Of a stretch of DNA of 64,000 bases, positions 34,258 to 43,050 are shown piece by piece. Positions within the stretch are counted from its first letter, which is position 1. The number at the start of each line of letters is the position of its first letter. Source of the stretch: Pseudoalteromonas luteoviolacea H33-S (GTDB taxonomy: Bacteria; Pseudomonadota; Gammaproteobacteria; Enterobacterales; Alteromonadaceae); NCBI RefSeq assembly GCF_001625695.1, contig NZ_AUXY01000071.1, positions 124,001-188,000 on the forward strand, written 5' to 3'. The notes below the pieces were generated by a model. That model ran no database searches, had not been told where the DNA came from, and saw only the letters and a program-made list of their open reading frames with translations. The position numbers were made by a program, and so were the translations under genes.

Positions 34258-35586
34258 CTAATCACTATTTACTGCTTGAGCTTGAGTTCTAAGCTGCTTC
34301 TCAATGTTTACTTTTTGATTTATATAATGTGCTATATTAGGGTCTTTATTTACTTTAGCAATATCTAGTCCTTTTGAGTTTTGCTTTTTTGCGGCCTTAT
34401 ATAAACCCGCGGCCAGATAGCTTTCGCTGAGTTTATAGTACGCATAGGCTGATTTAGGCTGTTGTTTTACCCATAGCTGTCCTAGTTCAATTGCTTCATC
34501 AAAGCGACCTTCTTTTCGCAACATTCTCGTTACTGAGCGAAGGCTGTTGGCGTTTCTTGTGAGGTTGGAATACGGCTTTACTTCGAAGCCAACATAATCA
34601 CTAAGGGTCTTATAATGTTGCATTAATTGCTCTGTAACAGTGCCATTCTGTGGGTTTTCACGCATGTGATTAAGTATGCTGCTTGAGTCGAACTTTGCTC
34701 GAGGGAAAACTAAATCAAGCGCGGATAGCAGCCCTGTTACAGCCATAGGGTAATGACCATAGTTTTCTATGTGTTCAGCCTTTACTTTAAAGTTTTTAAA
34801 TGGTTTTAGGGCGTTAGTTATCGTCTCTACATTTTTTTGTTGGGCGGGTTGTTTGTCTGCCTCTCGCATTGACGATGCAACGTATAAAATGCCCATATGT
34901 TCAGGCTTTTTACTTAATGTTTCGACCAAACTATCTATCAAGGTCTTTTCAGGTGTATATCCCATGCCAATGACATCTGTTGCCGCAAATAGAAAATGCG
35001 CGTTAAATAATTCGGGCTCGGTGATCAAGCTGTGCATGGCAAAGCTTGCTGTGGGTGACATGCCTATTAACGCCTTAAAAGAATTGGTTCTATAGTGCTT
35101 GTCAATAAGTGGTATCAGTTCGTTTTTTAAGAAGTTAAGGTAATCATCTGCGCCGTTTTTATCAGACCAGAATGCCTTATCCTTTGGATCATCAGACCAA
35201 CCACTTTGATTGCTGTACAGTTGCGGTGTTATACCTTTGGCATAGTGTTGATCAATGGAAACAACGATTGCTTCTGGCATTGAAGCAGTTTGGCTAAGGT
35301 GCTTAACTACACCTCCCACCAACTCAGAAAGTGTCCAGCCGTCTAGGGTATATATCACTGGATAGCGGATATTATCAGCCCCTAGGTCATAATCTTTAGG
35401 CAAATAAACATCGACCCTTTGGCTGTTCTCTAATACCTCAGATAAAAAATGAAACTTAATCGCTCCGTTAGTGCAGTCTTTGCAATATTCAATGGGATCA
35501 GTACTGCTACTCCCTTCGACGTCAGTTGGAAATGCCAGTGCAAGTGTGACAAGAGAGATACTTAAAAAATGTATTAGATAGGCCAT
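34258..35586 (-). CDS. esterase D/BesA-type alpha/beta hydrolase with TPR-like tail
   Basis: A 442-aa exported hydrolase with signal peptide (residues 1-26). The catalytic domain has RVDVYLPKDY, YPVIYTLDG, the nucleophile in IGMSPTASFAM (GxSxG variant, Ser173) and a catalytic His in YGHYPMAV. This is the layout of ferric-siderophore and acyl esterases such as BesA/IroE. About 120 C-terminal residues form TPR-like helices (EAIELGQLWVKQQPKSAYAYYKLSESYL). Some such fusions belong to secreted polypeptide or antibiotic esterases. It precedes the two-component genes and may be co-transcribed or regulated by them. Confidence 0.8.
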   Translation of the reverse strand: MAYLIHFLSISLVTLALAFPTDVEGSSSTDPIEYCKDCTNGAIKFHFLSEVLENSQRVDVYLPKDYDLGADNIRYPVIYTLDGWTLSELVGGVVKHLSQTASMPEAIVVSIDQHYAKGITPQLYSNQSGWSDDPKDKAFWSDKNGADDYLNFLKNELIPLIDKHYRTNSFKALIGMSPTASFAMHSLITEPELFNAHFLFAATDVIGMGYTPEKTLIDSLVETLSKKPEHMGILYVASSMREADKQPAQQKNVETITNALKPFKNFKVKAEHIENYGHYPMAVTGLLSALDLVFPRAKFDSSSILNHMRENPQNGTVTEQLMQHYKTLSDYVGFEVKPYSNLTRNANSLRSVTRMLRKEGRFDEAIELGQLWVKQQPKSAYAYYKLSESYLAAGLYKAAKKQNSKGLDIAKVNKDPNIAHYINQKVNIEKQLRTQAQAVNSD

Positions 35587-35979
35587 GATATTTATTATTT
35601 TTAGTCTACTTAAACTTCATAATAATTATCAAAAATTAAATTATCCAGCTTTAAACATTAAACTTATTTAATGATTCTTTGGGAGGGGTTTATTCAATGT
35701 GAGTCGTTTTATTTTTGTCATCAGAATTTCAGGCGTTTTAAAATCTTAATATGTAGTGGGTTAGCAAAAATTGCCGTCAATACCAACGTTGAGTATAGTT
35801 AATTTAATTAGTAATAGGGTTAATTACCCACTTTTAAGGGAGTAGTGTAGGTTATTTTCTGATTAAAGATGAGCAAAGCGCAGATCTATATGGCTATAAA
35901 CTTGCGCTTTAAATAAAAAGGTAATGGTGATTTAGTAGCGATAACCTGTCTTAGCCACAATCAAAGCCATTACTTAATT
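35587..35979. other. intergenic region, no gene seen
   Basis: About 390 AT-rich bases between two minus-strand genes. It should contain the promoter of the esterase gene and the end of the LRR lipoprotein transcript. I see no strong hairpin or reading frame. Confidence 0.5.
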
Positions 35980-37623
35980 TTATGAGCTACATAGATAATT
36001 TATACTCAGTTGTACATTGGGTCTTAATTCTTTGAACTTAGCGATACTGTCGCACTGAGATAAATCAGACATATCATGTTGGTATAAAAATAGGTTTGTT
36101 AAGCTTTTCATTTGCAATAAGGGGTCAATGTTTAGTGCACCATTTGAAGTGAGTGCTAGTTTTTCTACTTTATCCATTGTTGAAAAGAAGGATAAATCTT
36201 CAGAGTCATTAATTGATAAACTAACCCAATTAAGATTAGCGGCTTGATTAATAAGTGCTATGTTCTCTAAGTCAGAATTTTCGATGGATATTAGTTGTAA
36301 GTTAGGTAAGGGTGCAAATGCTCCATAGGTTAATGGTGTATCTGTAGAGCTTGAAACTCGCTGTAGGACAATATGATTTAAATTAGAAAGAGCAACTGGG
36401 AAGTTAAAGTGAGTTGGGTCAAAAGAACCAGAAGAGAAATTTAGCCTCTCTAAGTTTTCAAGTTGTTGTAACTTTGAAAGCGGAAAGTTATTAACTAATA
36501 CAAGGCGCAGCTCTTTCAGGGTGCTCAGTGAACCGATAGTCTCAGCTCTATTATCATTTTCAGAAATTGTGAGAATTTGTAAGTTTAAATACTCAAGCTG
36601 TTTAAATGTCTTTAGTACATCGAGTGGGCTTTCCTGCACGCGGTCCCAGCGAAAAGACTTTAATTTAGATAATGAATATAAATGTTGGTAACTGGCTTCA
36701 AGTTCTGCTTTTATCAGAGGGTCGTCGTTTATAAACCTTGAAGTGAGTGAGAGCTTTTCCAGCTCGGTTAAGTGTTGTATACCATTAAAATCACTGATTG
36801 GTGTGCCAGTCAAATATAGAGATTTAAGGCTGGGCATATTTTCAAGGAAAGAAAGTTTACCGATGTAATCCACAAAGGCGAAATCTAGTCTAGATAAATT
36901 CAAGTGCTGTAGCTTATGAAGACTCTCTAGTGCAGAAAAATCAGTTACTTTTCTTTGGTATATTTTACCGCCTTCTGCACCTGAGCTGGGCGCGCCTTGT
37001 ATGCTCAGTGTCTCTAAATTTGTGAGTGTAGAGATAGGGTCTAAGTCTTCAAAAAGCATTGGCCAGATATGTAAACTTTTAAGTGACTCCATGCCTCTTA
37101 AAGGTTCAATAGATTGAATATCGTTACCAAAGTCAATATGCAGAACTTCTAGATTTTTCAAATTTGAGAGTGGAGATAAATCAGTGAGTTGCTCGGTATC
37201 ATAGTCCCAATAGCCCCCCGTTATTTGGAGCTCTTTTAAATTGGGTAACTTATCCAAACCACTGATATTATTTACAATGGTTGATTTATTATCAAAGTCA
37301 CAATTCAAAACTTCAATGTCTTCTAGCGTCTTCCAGCCGGATTCTTTGGCCGTTCTTTCTATACAATATTTTAAGTGCTCTGAAACGACTTCCTTAGGAG
37401 CGACTAATGTTGCGTCTTCTGAGATGCTTCCACTGTCATCAATATTGCCAGTTTGGCTGTTATTCGCGGAATCTGTCTGAGTGTTCGAATTGGCTGTAGT
37501 ACTTGTTTGCTGCGTATTAGCAAGTGTACTTGTTGGTGAGTCTTGAGATGAACTGCTGCCACCTCCACACGATGCGACCATCCCGGTAGCGCAAAGCGCC
37601 AAAAGTATATTTCTTAGTTTCAT
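35980..37623 (-). CDS. leucine-rich-repeat lipoprotein
   Basis: A 547-aa lipoprotein (lipobox VASC near residue 19, then GGGSSSS and a Ser/Thr/Asn-rich linker). From about residue 120 the protein is a chain of leucine-rich repeats of the internalin kind, for example LTDLSPLSNLKNLEVLHID, LEYLNLQILTIS and LKELRLVLVNN. LRR surfaces bind proteins; the partner is unknown. A 330-residue-plus LRR array on a bacterial lipoprotein could serve adhesion or predator/prey contact. No catalytic domain is present. Confidence 0.85.
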   Translation of the reverse strand: MKLRNILLALCATGMVASCGGGSSSSQDSPTSTLANTQQTSTTANSNTQTDSANNSQTGNIDDSGSISEDATLVAPKEVVSEHLKYCIERTAKESGWKTLEDIEVLNCDFDNKSTIVNNISGLDKLPNLKELQITGGYWDYDTEQLTDLSPLSNLKNLEVLHIDFGNDIQSIEPLRGMESLKSLHIWPMLFEDLDPISTLTNLETLSIQGAPSSGAEGGKIYQRKVTDFSALESLHKLQHLNLSRLDFAFVDYIGKLSFLENMPSLKSLYLTGTPISDFNGIQHLTELEKLSLTSRFINDDPLIKAELEASYQHLYSLSKLKSFRWDRVQESPLDVLKTFKQLEYLNLQILTISENDNRAETIGSLSTLKELRLVLVNNFPLSKLQQLENLERLNFSSGSFDPTHFNFPVALSNLNHIVLQRVSSSTDTPLTYGAFAPLPNLQLISIENSDLENIALINQAANLNWVSLSINDSEDLSFFSTMDKVEKLALTSNGALNIDPLLQMKSLTNLFLYQHDMSDLSQCDSIAKFKELRPNVQLSINYLCSS

Positions 37624-38155
37624 TATTTTTTCACTTATTTCAGCTTTCCAAATTGCTGATTTTTAATGTTGAGTTTTGTAAATTTTATTTGTGCAAATAA
37701 TGGGGGAATAGTAATGTTTGTTCGCAAAATGTCAATTATTTATATTTTTTGAGTAGATAGAACTTATTTTGATGGCTAATGTGTGATTATTGAGCTTTTG
37801 TTTGTTTTTATGTTAGAAACTGGTTTTTAAATTGTGGGTTGTAATGAATTGCAAAAGATCTTGGCTGGGACAGGCTGGTTGCGCACCTGACCTAAAGCCG
37901 TTAACGGCCCTTTATCAGGTTGTGGCCTAATGTGGATGACATAAATGGAGTGACTATATTTGCGCCTATGTTCTGGGAATATAAAGTCACCTAGTATGAT
38001 TAATACCATAACAAGTCACAGGGTTTTTGATTTGTCTGATCAGTGGTAATCGCTTGTTAGCTCATAATATAACGCAGCTCAGTCATGGTGTGTACCAAGT
38101 GAAAACTAAGAGCTGCGTTAATTAAATGACTCGAGCCAAAGGTATTATAAGCTGT
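37624..38155. other. intergenic region with a dispersed repeat
   Basis: About 530 bases between the LRR gene and peptide gene C. It holds the 22-base motif at 37938-37959, also found at 45393 and 56235. Otherwise no gene is supported. Confidence 0.5.
37938..37959 (+). repeat. dispersed 22-base motif, copy 1
   Basis: Consensus GAyATAAAkGGmGTGwCyATAT over the three copies in this window. It resembles the right-end sequence ATAAATTAATATGGGTGTC of the RAYT repeats, so it may mark remains of related elements. Confidence 0.5.
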
Positions 38156-38368
38156 TTAGCCTACTGGAGGGCAAGGACATGTCACAGGGCCCGTAGGTAA
38201 GCACTCAACACAACGTGTTTTGTCTTTCGTCATAGGGCAGTCTTGCATCGGGTTTGTTGGCGGTAATGAACGTATTCCACCGGCAACCTGAGGTGTTACA
38301 GCCTGCAACATATCTTTGTTGTCACTTGATAACTTTTTAATATTCTTCTTGTTTAAATATGGTTTCAT
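38156..38368 (-). CDS. GG-type leader peptide C, Pro/Thr/Cys-rich, next to a glycosyltransferase
   Basis: A 70-aa peptide with AAGGAG six bases before the ATG. Leader MKPYLNKKNIKKLSSDN... ends TPQVAGG. The predicted mature part (39 residues) is rich in Pro, Thr and Cys (LPPTNPMQDC, CLPTGPVTCPCPPVG), which resembles a mucin-type glycosylation target. It is divergent from a polypeptide GalNAc-transferase-like gene, 94 bases away, that I suggest modifies it. The leader belongs to the same family as peptides A, B and D. Confidence 0.7.
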   Translation of the reverse strand: MKPYLNKKNIKKLSSDNKDMLQAVTPQVAGGIRSLPPTNPMQDCPMTKDKTRCVECLPTGPVTCPCPPVG

Positions 38369-38409
38369 TTGTCACTCCTTTGTTTTCTTTATGTAAATCT
38401 TGATTTAAC

Positions 38410-38425
38410 GTACCACTACAGGTAC
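38410..38425. promoter_or_regulatory. inverted repeat in the divergent promoter
   Basis: GTACC / GGTAC with a six-base spacer lies between peptide gene C and the glycosyltransferase gene. It could coordinate the two, but the site is short. Confidence 0.3.
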
Positions 38426-38462
38426 ATTGAGTCAATTAGTTTACTAATTGTGAGGTTTGCCA

Positions 38463-39386
38463 GTGAGTATCAGTGTGATTATCCCATTTTTGAATGAAGG
38501 CGATAATGTCAAGAAGACGCTAGAAAGCATCAAAGCAACTATTACGAACGACATAGAAATCATACTGATAAATGATGCCAGTGATGATGGTTATGATTAT
38601 GAAAAGCATGCAAAGACATTTGAAGCTGAATACATACGTAACTCTTTCAGGATCGGTGTAGCTGCTTGCCGTGAATTAGGTATTAAAATTGCCTCATACG
38701 ACAGTATTGTATTACTAGATGCACACATGCAGTTTTATGATTTGGGCTGGGACAGGCAGGTTGCACAGCTGATCCAAAGCGAGCCTAGAACAATATTTTG
38801 TAGTAAGTCGTTACATCTTAATACTGACTGGGAAAAGGTTGAAGCGACGCCACTAGGGTGTGGTGTTTATATTCCTGTTAAAGAGCCGAAGGATTTCCAG
38901 CACATAAATTGGTTACTGGAACCAACATCAGATCTGACTATTCCGTGCATTTATGGTGCGTTCTATTGCTTTTGCAGAACCTTTTATGAAGAGATTGGCG
39001 GTCTAGTTGGACTGCTAGAGTGGGGAGGTGATGAGCAGTTTTTGAGTGCCAAGGCGTTTATGGCTGGAGGACGATGTGCGTTGATCCCTGATCTGGCGGT
39101 TGGCCACGTATATCGTGAGTCCTGTCCTTATGAATTCACTCCTGCGTTGAACTTGTACAACCAATTATATATTGCCGCTGTTTTGCAACCGAAAGCTCAG
39201 GCACAACAACATATTGACGCTATTTTGGCAGGCTCAGTATTAGAGGCAGGAACTGATTGTGTCATGCAGATGCTATCGCAATCAGCATCTGAAATAGCGC
39301 AGCACAGAGCTTACTATCTTAAACACCTCAGTACTCGCTCATTTGCTGATTTTTTAGCATTTAACCGCGAATTTGTGGATCTTTAG
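38463..39386 (+). CDS. polypeptide GalNAc-transferase-like (GT27-like) glycosyltransferase
   Basis: A 307-aa GT-A-fold enzyme. The start is GTG at 38463, with GAGG seven bases upstream; a TTG at 38457 is too close to it. Motifs follow the animal polypeptide GalNAc-transferases in order: VIIPFLNEG, the metal-binding DxH in LLDAHMQ (Asp86, His88) with GW after it, YGAFYCFCRTFYEEIGG, the catalytic-domain motif EWGGDEQ (about 187-192) and a third metal ligand His in VGHVYR (about 215). No lectin domain follows and there is no signal peptide, so it acts in the cytoplasm. Two GG-leader peptide genes flank it. Peptide O-glycosylation is inferred. Confidence 0.75.
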   Translation: MSISVIIPFLNEGDNVKKTLESIKATITNDIEIILINDASDDGYDYEKHAKTFEAEYIRNSFRIGVAACRELGIKIASYDSIVLLDAHMQFYDLGWDRQVAQLIQSEPRTIFCSKSLHLNTDWEKVEATPLGCGVYIPVKEPKDFQHINWLLEPTSDLTIPCIYGAFYCFCRTFYEEIGGLVGLLEWGGDEQFLSAKAFMAGGRCALIPDLAVGHVYRESCPYEFTPALNLYNQLYIAAVLQPKAQAQQHIDAILAGSVLEAGTDCVMQMLSQSASEIAQHRAYYLKHLSTRSFADFLAFNREFVDL

Positions 39387-39714
39387 TAAATAAATACTAG
39401 GCGAGGCATCAGCTGTCAGCCCTGTTCTCGGGTGACCTTAGCTAGTTGCTTGAAATGAGAAGTTCCGCATCGTCATATGAATAAATGACATAGGGTAGCA
39501 TAAGTACATCGTACCATATCAATGATGTGGCTTACGCTTATCAGGCATTATAAATCAATATAGCATGACGAATAATTATCCCTGACACTGAGTAAAACTA
39601 TATTCTATAATAACTTATAGATAAATATATGAAGCAGTCTATCTGCAATGGACTCTGATAATTCCTTATTTTTGAAAAAGCCCACTTTATTTTAAAGAGA
39701 GCTCATTTTTTTAT
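39387..39714. other. intergenic region, no gene seen
   Basis: About 330 bases between the glycosyltransferase and peptide gene D, which converge. No clear terminator with a T-tract and no frame with a good ribosome-binding site. Confidence 0.5.
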
Positions 39715-39930
39715 TTACTGCTCTGTTACAAAACACACTTTATATTCTGTGAAAATTGGAATGGTGACTGTGTTGCAAGCGTCTCCGTCTGTGTAGTCTA
39801 TATAGCAAGTATATTCAGAATCTACCGCTTTACCTCTGCCACCACCGACTCGAGGTGTTAGATCTGCAGGAAATGCATTACTGTCAGAAGAAAGAGATTT
39901 TAATTTCTTTTTGTTTAGATTTAATTTCAT
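39715..39930 (-). CDS. GG-type leader peptide D
   Basis: A 71-aa peptide. Leader MKLNLNKKKLKSLSSDS... ends TPRVGGG. The predicted mature part (about 40 residues) has three cysteines and many Thr, Tyr and Asp (EYTCYIDYTDGDACNTVTI). It lies 328 bases past the GalNAc-transferase-like gene and converges on it. Same leader family as peptides A-C. The ribosome-binding site is weak (AAAGAAAA). Confidence 0.65.
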   Translation of the reverse strand: MKLNLNKKKLKSLSSDSNAFPADLTPRVGGGRGKAVDSEYTCYIDYTDGDACNTVTIPIFTEYKVCFVTEQ

Positions 39931-40257
39931 AGATATTTTCTTTACGTTGTTAATTTAGTATTTAAGTTATGATAAATAAAAGCTATTGACAATAGGGCTT
40001 TCATTTTAAAAATGAATTTTCTAAATGTGAATTTAGTAAGGTTTCTATTTTTAAATTCATAATCCTAGGATTGTTATTGGAAATAGTATTTAACTAATTT
40101 GGGGTGTAAAGGTTGGTTAATGCTTTTTTTATTATAAATTCGATGTTATTTGATGTCTTATATGTATGTTGGAGTATAGTTTTTATTCACATTACGATGA
40201 GAAGGCAGCGATGGCTGCCTGTATAATGAAACACTAAAAATATTGCATATCAATGTG
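39931..40257. other. intergenic region with a 17-base palindrome
   Basis: Promoter side of peptide gene D. It contains TTCATTTTAAAAATGAA at 40000-40016; the same palindrome with flanks, 21 bases in all, occurs at 79-99. No gene is seen. Confidence 0.5.
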
Positions 40258-41796
40258 TTATTTAGTTTCTACTTTCAAAGCTAAATCATCCAGTAGAACG
40301 GTTGTATCTTGCTGATTTTGGTTATAAATAAACTTCAAGTTCACCAGCTTGATCGCTCTGGTCTCGTCTAATGGTAAATGGACATCAAACGGTGTCACGG
40401 AATTACCGTTACCCGATAAAGTTACTCGCGAATAAGTGTAGGGATACTGACCGTCACGTTGATAAGTGACGTGTGCTTCTGCAATCACAGATTCAGTGTC
40501 AAAACCGGTCAACATTTGCAACAGCCCACTAAAATTTAAACTCTTCAAATGGGTATTTTCAGGAAATACATAAGTATGGTAGAAAGGGCTGTATACACTA
40601 AAATTCGTAAATTGGACTTGGACACTTTGCTCTCCACGAATAGGAGATTGATTTGTTAAGTGGGCAACGCCGCTACTATTTGATGGAAATATAAATAAAT
40701 TTTCGTGCTCGAAATCGCCGTGAGGAATTAAATTAGGACGCTCTGTGTGAACGACGTGAAGGGCAAGGTCGTCAAGAAGTACAGACATGTCTTGGCTGTT
40801 TTGATAATGCATAAATTTTAAATGCACCAATTTTATCTTTCTGGTTTCATCCAAGGGTAAGTTCACATGAAAAGGTGTGACTGCATTGCCAGAGAGTGTT
40901 ACTCGCTCATAAGTATAAGGGTACTTGCCGTCTCTATGATAGGTGACATGTGCCTCAGCAACGACTGATTCAGTGTCAAAGCCAGCGGTGATTTGTAATA
41001 GCCCGCTAAAGTGTAAACTAGAAAGCTGCGTGTTTTCTGGGAAAGTATACGTGTGGTGGTAAGGGCTATATACGTTAGGGTCAGTAAAGTGCACTTCTGC
41101 GCTTTGTTCGCCGACGATAGGAGACTGTCTTGTTATACCCGCGGTGCTATTACTATTAGAAGGGAACTTGAATAAGTTTTCACTTTCAAAATCGCCATGC
41201 GGGATCAGGTTATTATTCCCTTTTGGGATAACATGAAGCGCCAAATCATCAAGCAATACGGTAAGGTTTTGCTGATTTCGATTGTGCATAAACTTTAAAT
41301 ACACATGCTTTATCTTTCTGGTTTCATCCAATGGGAGATTAACTTTGAATGATGTGTTTGAGTTATGACCAGGTGAGAGTGTTACTCGTTCATAAGTATA
41401 TGGGTATATCCCATCGCTATGATAAGTCAAATGAGCTTCGGCAATAATGGACTCTGTATCAAATCCTGACACCATTTTTATTACGCCACTGAAGTGTAAG
41501 CTTGAAAGTTGAGTATTTTCAGGGAAAACATATCTGTGAAAGTAAGGACTATAGGTATCAAAGTCCGTAAAATTAACTTCTACACTTTGCTTTCCGTTGA
41601 TCGGAGATTGATCTGTTAAATAGGCGACGTTGCTGCTATTAGATGGAAACTTAAATAAGTTTTCATTTTCAAAGTCACCATGTTGAATTAAATTACCCAG
41701 CGTTTGGGACGTAAATGTATTGCTACTACTTTCACTTGCATATGAAATGCAAGTGAAAACAGCAAAGAGCATAGTTAGAAACCTAGCTAAAATCAT
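40258..41796 (-). CDS. exported protein with three tandem 150-residue repeats
   Basis: 512 aa from the ATG at 41796 (AAGGAAAG upstream; a TTG two codons earlier is less likely). Signal peptide of about 20 residues. The rest is three consecutive repeats, each opening with L-I-P/Q-HGDFE-x-EN and ending with VLLDDLALHV or similar, including SPYxHxYVFPENT and PYTYxRVTLS. The layout resembles carbohydrate-binding beta-sandwich modules, but I do not recognise the exact family. The repeats are also similar at DNA level, which points to recent duplication. Confidence 0.75.
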   Translation of the reverse strand: MILARFLTMLFAVFTCISYASESSSNTFTSQTLGNLIQHGDFENENLFKFPSNSSNVAYLTDQSPINGKQSVEVNFTDFDTYSPYFHRYVFPENTQLSSLHFSGVIKMVSGFDTESIIAEAHLTYHSDGIYPYTYERVTLSPGHNSNTSFKVNLPLDETRKIKHVYLKFMHNRNQQNLTVLLDDLALHVIPKGNNNLIPHGDFESENLFKFPSNSNSTAGITRQSPIVGEQSAEVHFTDPNVYSPYHHTYTFPENTQLSSLHFSGLLQITAGFDTESVVAEAHVTYHRDGKYPYTYERVTLSGNAVTPFHVNLPLDETRKIKLVHLKFMHYQNSQDMSVLLDDLALHVVHTERPNLIPHGDFEHENLFIFPSNSSGVAHLTNQSPIRGEQSVQVQFTNFSVYSPFYHTYVFPENTHLKSLNFSGLLQMLTGFDTESVIAEAHVTYQRDGQYPYTYSRVTLSGNGNSVTPFDVHLPLDETRAIKLVNLKFIYNQNQQDTTVLLDDLALKVETK

Positions 41797-42023
41797 TTGC
41801 AACTTTCCTTTTGATGTATGTATTAAATTAACCTTTCAATAAAATATCCTGCCATCCAATAGGAGGGAATATCCGGCACTGATAGTATCCGAAGAGAGTG
41901 GTGTTGTAATTAAAAAGTTAATTAAAAGGGGAGTGTAATCAAAAGTAATCATAGGATCAAAGTGGTTGATTTAAGTGCCAAAGTTAATGCTTCGTATCAA
42001 TTTAGACTTCAGCTATGCTCAAG

Positions 42024-42118
42024 CAGGCGATATCGAAAAATAAAAAACCAGACTTGGCTGGCTTTTCTATATGATTTTAAGCGGGTCAACGTTCGAGACT
42101 TCACGTCTAATGGGCTCG
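42024..42118 (-). mobile_element. degenerate repeat, possible insertion-sequence end, copy 1
   Basis: About 93 bases closely matching 49447-49538. Read on the minus strand it includes a hairpin with AAAAGCCAGC and GTCTGG followed by a T-run, a typical transposase-gene terminator. No intact transposase is present. Origin from an IS 3' end is inferred. Confidence 0.45.
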
Positions 42119-42156
42119 TATTGATTTGGCAGCCCTCGCACCACGTTTCATGGTAT

Positions 42157-43050
42157 CTATAAACCCATGCTTCGAACTTCAGCGCGGCTTGGGGCTTGCT
42201 GTGAGCTGAAGGTTTCCAGTTGCACATCATCACCAAACACGTCATTGAGCATCGCTTTAAAGTCTTCTGGTGATCTATCAAAGTCTAATGTAAACAGAGA
42301 TTTGAGTTGTTCTCGTTGAATGCCTCGCTGATCAGCCATGGCTGTCAACGCCTGACCCACATCAGCAAACCCCTGATCATCCATACTACCGACCACTTGA
42401 CCACCGACACGAAATACTGATGTTTGAGGTGTCTGATCGAACATCAGCTTTCTTCGATATGCTTGATCTTGTGCCAACATTTCGTTGAACTCAGTTTCCT
42501 TATGAATGACGACCTGCTTTTGAGCGTAGTCTTGGTAAGAGCTACCATTAAACATTTCAAAGACCTCTGCATTTGTTGGCCCTTCGCCTTGCTCAAAAAA
42601 CTCAACTTCACCACTTCCTGGGTAATGTTGTTCAACCAACGACTTTAACTTCTCTATATCACCGCCAGCCTGGCGGAACAAATCCTGTACCCCACTGCGA
42701 CCTGCGTAAGAGCCATCTCCACGCAAGTAGGCCATAACCTGACCATCAACCTTGATCATGCCAACAACATCCTGCTGTTCACCATGTTGTTTATAATAGC
42801 CGGCCAAGTCTGTATGTTTGGAAGACAGCGGACTCATGTCTCGATTTAACATAGCGAACTGATCTTTATCGGCTACTTTGACGTGCTCCGGCTTAATTAG
42901 GTAAGTCAAATTTGTTTTGCCTTCAAGACGAGTAGAAAAAGACGCCTCATCCGATGGCGTACTCGACTCTTTGACTGATTGATCATGTTTAATAGACTGA
43001 GTGCGATTGTAATAGGGTTCTCCCGCACCTGCGTAATGGGAAATTTGCAT
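42157..43050 (-). CDS. hypothetical cytoplasmic protein with internal duplication
   Basis: 297 aa without signal peptide or membrane helices. AGGAG lies seven bases before the ATG. Two homologous halves are visible: VVGMIKVDGQVMAYLRGDG...EKLKSLV...VEFFEQGEGPTNAEVFEM and SVFRVGGQVVGSMDDQG...EQLKSLF...LETFSSQQAPSRAEVRSM, about residues 98-175 and 210-297. No family is recognised and no function can be offered. It is close to a degenerate insertion-sequence repeat. Confidence 0.65.
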   Translation of the reverse strand: MQISHYAGAGEPYYNRTQSIKHDQSVKESSTPSDEASFSTRLEGKTNLTYLIKPEHVKVADKDQFAMLNRDMSPLSSKHTDLAGYYKQHGEQQDVVGMIKVDGQVMAYLRGDGSYAGRSGVQDLFRQAGGDIEKLKSLVEQHYPGSGEVEFFEQGEGPTNAEVFEMFNGSSYQDYAQKQVVIHKETEFNEMLAQDQAYRRKLMFDQTPQTSVFRVGGQVVGSMDDQGFADVGQALTAMADQRGIQREQLKSLFTLDFDRSPEDFKAMLNDVFGDDVQLETFSSQQAPSRAEVRSMGL

